From positions 1 through 10,291 of the forward strand of contig JAJAZJ010000229.1 of the NCBI GenBank assembly GCA_026785795.1: a stretch of 10,291 nt of DNA, given 5' to 3'. Source of the DNA: Pseudoxanthomonas sp. (lineage in GTDB: Bacteria > Pseudomonadota > Gammaproteobacteria > Xanthomonadales > Xanthomonadaceae). The notes beneath the pieces are model-generated. The model saw only the letters and a list, made by a program, of their open reading frames with translations. It ran no database searches and was not told the DNA's origin. The position numbers were made by a program, and so were the translations under genes. Every line of letters starts with the position of its first letter. Position 1 is the stretch's first letter. Below, piece by piece: positions 6,488-10,291 of the stretch.

Positions 6488-6949
6488 TCAGCGCAGTACC
6501 ACCCGGCCATTGACCACGCGAACGTAGGTGTTCTCGCGCAGCCCGCCCACGTCACGCTGATTGAGGACCACGCTGCGGCCATCGTCCATGCGCACGTGCA
6601 CGTCGTAGCTGCCATCCGTGACGCGGTTCTGGATGGCATTGCCGCCCACGGCGCCTGCAGCGGCGCCGGCCACGGTCGCGATGTTCTGGTTGCCTTTGCT
6701 GCCGCCGGTCTGGTCGGATATCTCGCGTCCCACCACCGCGCCAACAATCCCGCCCAGCAGCGCACCGGTGGCGGAAGGCGCAGTGCGTCCGGCAGCGACC
6801 CTGTCAATACGGGTGATAATTCCGCAATCCATGCATCGCGCAGGCTGGGAATAGGCAGGTGAGCGGGTCCCGTAGCCCGGTGCGGTGGTGGTACAGCCGG
6901 CGAGCGCAGTGGTGGCGAGTACCGCAATGGCAAGTAGTCGATGGTTCAT
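6488..6949 (-). CDS. Glycine-zipper 2TM lipoprotein (Rickettsia 17 kDa antigen-like)
   Basis: A 153-residue predicted lipoprotein. The signal peptide ends in the lipobox LAGC, with the lipidated Cys at C19, so the mature protein should sit in the outer membrane facing the periplasm. Residues 35-50 carry a CxxC (C39, C42 in CMDCG). Residues ~62-104 are a glycine zipper with GALLGGIVGAVVG and AGAAAGAVGGNAIQ around a polar loop. The C-terminal ~45 residues (DGSYDVHVRMDDGRSVVLNQ... to VVNGRVVLR) form a small beta-type domain seen in SlyB/YcfJ-like relatives. GAGGAG lies 5 bases before ATG 6949, an excellent ribosome binding site. The likely role is envelope integrity, by family; no partner is encoded nearby. 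It ends convergent to csp across a shared terminator. Confidence 0.9.
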   Translation of the reverse strand: MNHRLLAIAVLATTALAGCTTTAPGYGTRSPAYSQPARCMDCGIITRIDRVAAGRTAPSATGALLGGIVGAVVGREISDQTGGSKGNQNIATVAGAAAGAVGGNAIQNRVTDGSYDVHVRMDDGRSVVLNQRDVGGLRENTYVRVVNGRVVLR

Positions 6950-7106
6950 GGAATCTCCTCAGGTCGGGTATGACCGTGGTGATGGGCTACAGGCAGTTTC
7001 GAACTGGCCTTGGGTCCCGGTGACTGCATCGTGTGCGCGGCATCGTTAACCGTGCGAGAACCCGAAAGGATAGAAAGTCTTCCGGTACAGGATCGTGAGT
7101 GGTGGT
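6950..7106. promoter_or_regulatory. Intergenic leader of the glycine-zipper lipoprotein gene
   Basis: The 157 bases between the lipoprotein start (6949) and the end of the cytochrome-like gene (7107), both on the minus strand, should contain the lipoprotein promoter. The ribosome binding site is clear at 6955-6960. I could not identify a convincing -35/-10 pair. An imperfect inverted repeat (CCGAAAG near 7060 and CTTCCGG near 7080) lacks a T-run and is not called as a terminator. Confidence 0.25.
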
Positions 7107-7550
7107 TCAGTTACGGAAATCCTGGTGGCAGGCCTTGCACGCCTGCCCAACGTCATTGGCCAACTGTTCAAAGGAGGCGCAGCCCTGGGGCATGTTGATC
7201 AAGGCCGCGTCGAGCACCCCGCGCAGCTGGCCAGCGTGCTGGATAAAGCGTGCATCGTCCCGCAGTGCGGGAAATGCAGGCTCCAGGTCGTTGGCCAGCA
7301 TGCGGAGTGCCTGCACATGCGGGAACGCGTCCGTGGCGAGGCAGCGGTTGGCGGTGCGGGCCGCGTTGAGCTGGACCAGATGTACCTCCAGCAAGTGCAT
7401 GGTGGCGTAGGGGTACCGGTCCTGCCAGGTCTTGCGTGCCTCAAGCGCGCGCAGCAGCATGACTACACAGATCGCGCCCATGAACAGTCCGATCAGGAAC
7501 AGGAACAGGTAGCGGCTTGCATTGGAGGAAACCGGGGCCTGGTTGGACAT
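7107..7550 (-). CDS. Membrane-anchored cytochrome c'-like protein
   Basis: A 147-residue protein with a short polar N-terminus, one strongly hydrophobic helix at ~14-34 (YLFLFLIGLFMGAICVVML) and a periplasmic domain predicted to be mostly helical. The last ten residues hold a c-type haem site, C138-K-A-C141-H142, followed by QDFRN. A CxxCH at the very C-terminus of a helical ~110-residue domain is the arrangement of cytochrome c' and related four-helix-bundle cytochromes, whose motif often reads CxxCHxxYR; here the aromatic is Phe. Two further cysteines are C70 and C124. A membrane anchor instead of a cleaved signal is the notable difference from soluble cytochrome c'. Roles known for that family are NO binding and electron transfer; this one is not characterised to my knowledge. 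GGAA 8 bases before ATG 7550 is a weak ribosome binding site. It is divergent from tcdA, with no respiratory gene next to it. Confidence 0.8.
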   Translation of the reverse strand: MSNQAPVSSNASRYLFLFLIGLFMGAICVVMLLRALEARKTWQDRYPYATMHLLEVHLVQLNAARTANRCLATDAFPHVQALRMLANDLEPAFPALRDDARFIQHAGQLRGVLDAALINMPQGCASFEQLANDVGQACKACHQDFRN

Positions 7551-7611
7551 GTGCTGGTTCCATGGTGGTTAATCCCGATGTTACGCCGCGCCTACTCGCT
7601 TTGGCCACGCC

Positions 7612-7617
7612 TACAAT
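7612..7617 (+). promoter_or_regulatory. Putative -10 box of tcdA, close to the start codon
   Basis: TACAAT at 7612-7617 matches the -10 consensus at five of six positions and ends only six bases before ATG 7624. A transcript starting the usual ~7 bases downstream would begin at or near the start codon, i.e. be leaderless. No clear -35 element is present at 16-18 bases upstream, and no Shine-Dalgarno sequence fits the remaining space apart from AGG at 7618-7620. Confidence 0.3.
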
Positions 7618-7623
7618 AGGTGC

Positions 7624-8421
7624 ATGAAGCCAGCGCTGCGCGAACGATTTTCAGGTATAGATCGGCTCTACGGCCAGGGCGCTCTTGCCCGCCTCGCGGC
7701 CAGCCGGGTGGCGGTGATCGGGATGGGCGGGGTGGGTTCCTGGGTAGTGGAAGCGCTTGCGCGCTCCGGGGTGGGCCACCTGACCCTGGTCGATGCCGAT
7801 GACATCTGCATATCCAACACCAATCGCCAGCTGCCGGCGCTGGAAGGCGCCTATGGCCGCAACAAGGCGGTGGCCATGGCCGAACGCTGCCGCGCCATCA
7901 ACCCGTTGATCGAGGTCGACGTCGAGCCCAGCTTTCTGACAGCCAGCAACCTGGAGCAGCTGCTGGATCGGGATTTCGACCTGGTGCTGGATGCCTGCGA
8001 CAGCTTTCGCACCAAGGTGGAGATGATTGCCTGGTGCAGGCGTCGCAAGCTGCCGCTGGTCGTCTCTGGATCGGCCGGGGGCAGAACCGACCCGACCCAG
8101 ATCCGGCTGCGCGACCTGTCGCGCACAGAGCACGACGCGCTGCTGGCGCTGATACGCAGGAAGCTGCGCGGCGAGTTCAATTTCCCCAGGAATCCCGACC
8201 GTTATTTCGGCGTGCAGGCCGTGTATTCACTCGAGAACGTGCGTTATCCGCAGGCAGACGGCAGCGTGTCCGGGCTGCGTCCAAAACTGGAGCCGGACGC
8301 GGCGCTGAAGCTGGACTGTGGCGCGGGGCTGGGCGCGGCGACCCACATTACCGGCGCATTCGCCTTTGCCATGGTCGCCAAGGCGCTGGAGCTGCTGCTC
8401 AGGCAGAAGCCGGCCGCGTAG
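7624..8421 (+). CDS. tcdA: tRNA threonylcarbamoyladenosine dehydratase
   Basis: TcdA (CsdL, YgdL) is an E1-like, ATP-dependent enzyme that cyclises t6A37 of ANN-decoding tRNAs to the hydantoin form ct6A. The protein has 265 residues, close to the ~268 of E. coli TcdA. It opens with RERFSGIDRLYGQGAL and then the nucleotide-binding glycine loop VIGMGGVGSW (31-40). LTLVDADDICISNTNRQ (53-69) carries the acidic and Arg residues typical of ThiF/MoeB ATP sites, and DLVLDACDS (119-127) follows. FNFPRNPDRYFGVQAVYSLE (185-204) and the C-terminal LDCGAGLGAATHITGAF (230-246) distinguish TcdA from MoeB and ThiF; there is no zinc-binding CxxC pair. The start is ATG 7624; nothing longer is plausible. It is divergent from the cytochrome-like gene and ends 18 bases before the convergent tatD-type gene. 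Confidence 0.93.
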   Translation: MKPALRERFSGIDRLYGQGALARLAASRVAVIGMGGVGSWVVEALARSGVGHLTLVDADDICISNTNRQLPALEGAYGRNKAVAMAERCRAINPLIEVDVEPSFLTASNLEQLLDRDFDLVLDACDSFRTKVEMIAWCRRRKLPLVVSGSAGGRTDPTQIRLRDLSRTEHDALLALIRRKLRGEFNFPRNPDRYFGVQAVYSLENVRYPQADGSVSGLRPKLEPDAALKLDCGAGLGAATHITGAFAFAMVAKALELLLRQKPAA

Positions 8422-8439
8422 CGGCGCGCCAGGGTCTGC

Positions 8440-9216
8440 TCAATCCGCGGCAACAGCAGGAAGACCGAACAGCCGGCCCGCATTGGCGGTGGTGGCAGCG
8501 GCCACTACCCCGGGCTCCACTCCGCGCAACTCGGCCACGACCCTGCAGATCTGAGCCAGCCTGGCAGGTTCGTTGCGCTGACCCTTGATGCCGGCATCGG
8601 GCTGGTCCGGGGCGTCGGTTTCCAGCAGCAGGAATTCCAGCGGCATGCTTGCCGCAAGCCCGCGCAGGCGCTGCGCCCGGGCGTGGGTGACCGGGCCGCC
8701 CAGGCCGACCATGAAGCCGAGCTGCCACAGCTGGCGTGCCTGTTCCGGGCTGCCCGAAAAGCTGTGGACCACGCCGCGCAGCCGACCGATGCGCTTGATC
8801 GAGGCAATCACCGCCTCGACCGCGTGCCTGGCGTGGACGATGACCGGCAGTTCGTAATCCCGCGCGAGGACAAGCTGGCCATCGAAGTAGGCCTGCTGCA
8901 GGTCGGCATCCAGGCCTTCGACGAAAAAGTCCAGGCCACATTCCCCGATCGCCAGGGGGTGTTCCCGCTGGATCCAGGCTGCCAGCATTCCCAGATCGCC
9001 AGGCTGGTGCATTTCCAGGTACATCGGGTGCAGGCCGTAGGCGGGGAACAGTCCACGGTGGGCGAGGCACATTTGCCGCAGGCGCGGCCAGCTGCGGGCG
9101 TGGATGGCGGGGATCACCTGCTGCACGACACCCGCTGCGCGAGCGCGCTGGATAACGGCCTCCCGGTCCGCGTCGAACTCCAGCGCATCAAGGTGGCAGT
9201 GGCTGTCGACCAGCAT
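8440..9216 (-). CDS. TatD family metal-dependent hydrolase (YjjV-like)
   Basis: A 258-residue TIM-barrel hydrolase of the TatD family, whose members include metal-dependent DNases. All metal-ligand motifs are present: H6 and H8 in DSHCHLD, E92 in GECGLDF, H128 in VIVHAR, H151 in VVHSFSG and D201 in LLLETDAPD. GLHP (61-64) and RNEP (214-217) are family signatures. The length, the HSFSG form and LETDAPD followed by a GxxGQ-N-P segment are nearer E. coli YjjV than TatD itself, but the in vivo substrate is not known. The start ATG 9216 lies 8 bases after the stop of the small upstream gene on the same strand and has no clear Shine-Dalgarno, suggesting translational coupling to it. Confidence 0.93.
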   Translation of the reverse strand: MLVDSHCHLDALEFDADREAVIQRARAAGVVQQVIPAIHARSWPRLRQMCLAHRGLFPAYGLHPMYLEMHQPGDLGMLAAWIQREHPLAIGECGLDFFVEGLDADLQQAYFDGQLVLARDYELPVIVHARHAVEAVIASIKRIGRLRGVVHSFSGSPEQARQLWQLGFMVGLGGPVTHARAQRLRGLAASMPLEFLLLETDAPDQPDAGIKGQRNEPARLAQICRVVAELRGVEPGVVAAATTANAGRLFGLPAVAAD

Positions 9217-9224
9217 GCGGAAGG

Positions 9225-9470
9225 CTAGCGCCGCGTGGAGTCCGTGGACCGTTGCGCAGTGTCCTGGGAATCAACCACGCGCGGATCCTTGCGCCGTTTC
9301 CAGTTGGCCAGGACGATCGCGGTCATGCCCAGCAGTAATTCGTCCAGGAATGGAATCGGATCCGGGGTGAGCGAGTTGACTGCGAACAGGGCAGCGGTGA
9401 TGCCGAACAGGACCGGGAAACGGAGTTTCCGGGCCCAGTTCAGTACGGGCAGCAGCAGGGCAGTGGCCAT
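9225..9470 (-). CDS. Small membrane protein, DUF6116-like
   Basis: An 81-residue protein with the sequence pattern of a family I recall from Xanthomonadaceae (DUF6116). The N-terminus is MATALLLPVLNW, followed by RKLRFPVLFGITAALFAV, NSLTPDPIPFLDELLLG, a second hydrophobic stretch ending in LANWKRRKD, and a polar C-terminal tail. Two hydrophobic helices (~18-33 and ~41-56) with a PDPIPFLDE connector suggest a small inner-membrane hairpin; its function is unknown. ATG 9470 fits the family N-terminus, although AGGAA lies too close to it for an ideal ribosome binding site. An ATG at 9506 would add 12 residues that do not look conserved. The stop is 8 bases before the tatD-type start, so the two likely form one transcript. 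Confidence 0.78.
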   Translation of the reverse strand: MATALLLPVLNWARKLRFPVLFGITAALFAVNSLTPDPIPFLDELLLGMTAIVLANWKRRKDPRVVDSQDTAQRSTDSTRR

Positions 9471-9647
9471 TTCCTGGTCTCGACGGCAGCGGTGGGGTGT
9501 GCGCACAACCTAGCATGCCGTGGCCGTGCCCAAGCTGACTTCCCGTGCGTTCGCCGCGAGTTGGCCAAAAGAGCTCGTATTCAGCTTCGCCATGCTGCAA
9601 TCCGTCGCACTCACCCATCCGCGGTGTCGTCCGCACGGAGATCGCAC
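9471..9647. promoter_or_regulatory. Divergent intergenic region between the DUF6116-like gene and the glycine-zipper gene
   Basis: This 177-base gap separates divergent starts and should hold promoters for both. On the plus strand GGAG at 9637-9640 is a well-placed ribosome binding site, 7 bases before ATG 9648. TGCAAT at 9596-9601 is a possible but weak -10. No promoter for the minus-strand gene could be identified. Confidence 0.25.
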
Positions 9648-10291
9648 ATGAAGAACACCACCAGCACCTTGCTCATCGCCACGGGGGCTCTGCTGTTCGG
9701 CGGCGTTGCGGCGGCGGCCTTCATGAGCAGCCGAAACCAGCCGTCCAAGCCGATTATCGCTTCCAACCCGTTCGCTGACCCTCAGGCCCCGGCTGGCGCC
9801 GTGTCTGCCGTTGGCTTGGATGATGCGGCCAGCGCCGACAGTTTCTTCCTGGCCGCCGGCCCGGCCTACGCCAACGTGGTCAATGTGCGCCCGGTGACCA
9901 GCAAGGAAAAAATCTACGCCACCGTGATTGGCAGCGAGCCCTTGCGCGAATCAACCACCCTGACTACCCCGCGTGAAGTCTGCGAGGACGTGGTGGTCGA
10001 AGAGCGCCTGCCGGAGCGTGACGGCAACGTGGGCGGCAGCGTTGCCGGTGCGGTGATAGGTGGCCTGCTCGGCAATCAGGTCGGCAAGGGCGACGGGCGC
10101 AAGGCGGCCACCGCGGCCGGTGCCGTGGCCGGCGGCCTGATCGGCAACAAGGTCGACAAGGACCATCAGGGCGGCAGGGTCGTGGGGGCGCCGCCGCGGA
10201 GGGCGCCCGCCCCGCGGCCCGCCAACCCCAACACCACCCAAAACCCGCGGAAAAAAAGCAAGACCCAAAACGCCACGCCGCAGGCCCACAC
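9648..10291 (+). CDS. Glycine-zipper 2TM envelope protein (partial, 3' end missing)
   Basis: The frame is open from ATG 9648 to the right edge (214 codons, no stop). The N-terminus has Lys2, a hydrophobic segment at ~8-26 (TLLIATGALLFGGVAAAAF) and no lipobox Cys, so it is probably a membrane anchor or signal peptide. A linker follows with VVNVRPVTSKEKIYATVIGSEP and then TPREVCEDVVVEER; the single Cys before the glycine zipper resembles YcfJ-type proteins. The zipper is at ~125-165: GGSVAGAVIGGLLGNQVGKGDGRKAATAAGA... then GGLIGNKVDKDHQGG. Family members usually continue with a Thr/Glu-rich, Cys-containing segment. Here the sequence after about 10185 instead becomes Pro/Arg/Asn/Lys-rich and unfamiliar, which may be sequence error at a contig end. 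A good ribosome binding site (GGAG, 7 bases upstream) supports the start. Confidence 0.85.
   Translation, partial: MKNTTSTLLIATGALLFGGVAAAAFMSSRNQPSKPIIASNPFADPQAPAGAVSAVGLDDAASADSFFLAAGPAYANVVNVRPVTSKEKIYATVIGSEPLRESTTLTTPREVCEDVVVEERLPERDGNVGGSVAGAVIGGLLGNQVGKGDGRKAATAAGAVAGGLIGNKVDKDHQGGRVVGAPPRRAPAPRPANPNTTQNPRKKSKTQNATPQAH

Noticed and set aside
7059..7085. Imperfect inverted repeat after the cytochrome-like gene as a terminator
   Set aside because: The arms mismatch and there is no T-run on the transcribed strand.

Overview
The window reads as an ordinary, GC-rich chromosomal segment of a gammaproteobacterium. It most resembles Xanthomonadaceae (the Stenotrophomonas / Xanthomonas / Pseudoxanthomonas group). 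The clues are recalled family resemblances rather than searches: a single-chain class I fumarase with a short N-terminus, a small two-helix DUF6116-type protein next to tatD, a PldA with a Cys-containing N-terminal extension, and paired glycine-zipper envelope proteins. I see no insertion sequence, integrase, phage gene, CRISPR array, tRNA or rRNA.

Left part (1-2905). A minus-strand gene, probably an ABC exporter, runs off the left edge. Divergent from it is a plus-strand run: class I fumarase, then a glutathione S-transferase-like protein whose start overlaps the fumarase stop by 4 bases (ATGA), then a small CoA-binding (YccU-type) protein. The fumarase starts at a GTG (254). All open-frame sequence upstream of that lies over the divergent gene and its promoter region.

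Middle (2929-5940, minus strand). Reading in the direction of transcription, the order is a DUF456 membrane protein, a cardiolipin synthase-type phospholipase D and an outer-membrane phospholipase A. The last two are essentially abutting, with a 4-base GTGA overlap or a 5-base gap depending on the start. This looks like a membrane-lipid unit that puts phospholipid synthesis and degradation on one transcript.

Right part (6171-10291). A cold-shock protein gene is followed by a strong bidirectional terminator, which it shares with a convergent glycine-zipper lipoprotein gene. Next are a membrane-anchored protein with a C-terminal cytochrome c'-like CxxCH, the divergent tRNA t6A dehydratase gene tcdA (possibly leaderless), and a convergent tatD/yjjV-type hydrolase preceded by a small DUF6116-like membrane protein. 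A second glycine-zipper protein runs off the right edge. Its last ~100 bases look compositionally degenerate and may be poor-quality contig-end sequence.

I found no clearly new system. The points most worth a second look are the anchored cytochrome c'-like protein, the DUF456-cls-pldA unit, a possible pair of compensating frameshifts at the start of the CoA-binding protein, and the suspicious right end.
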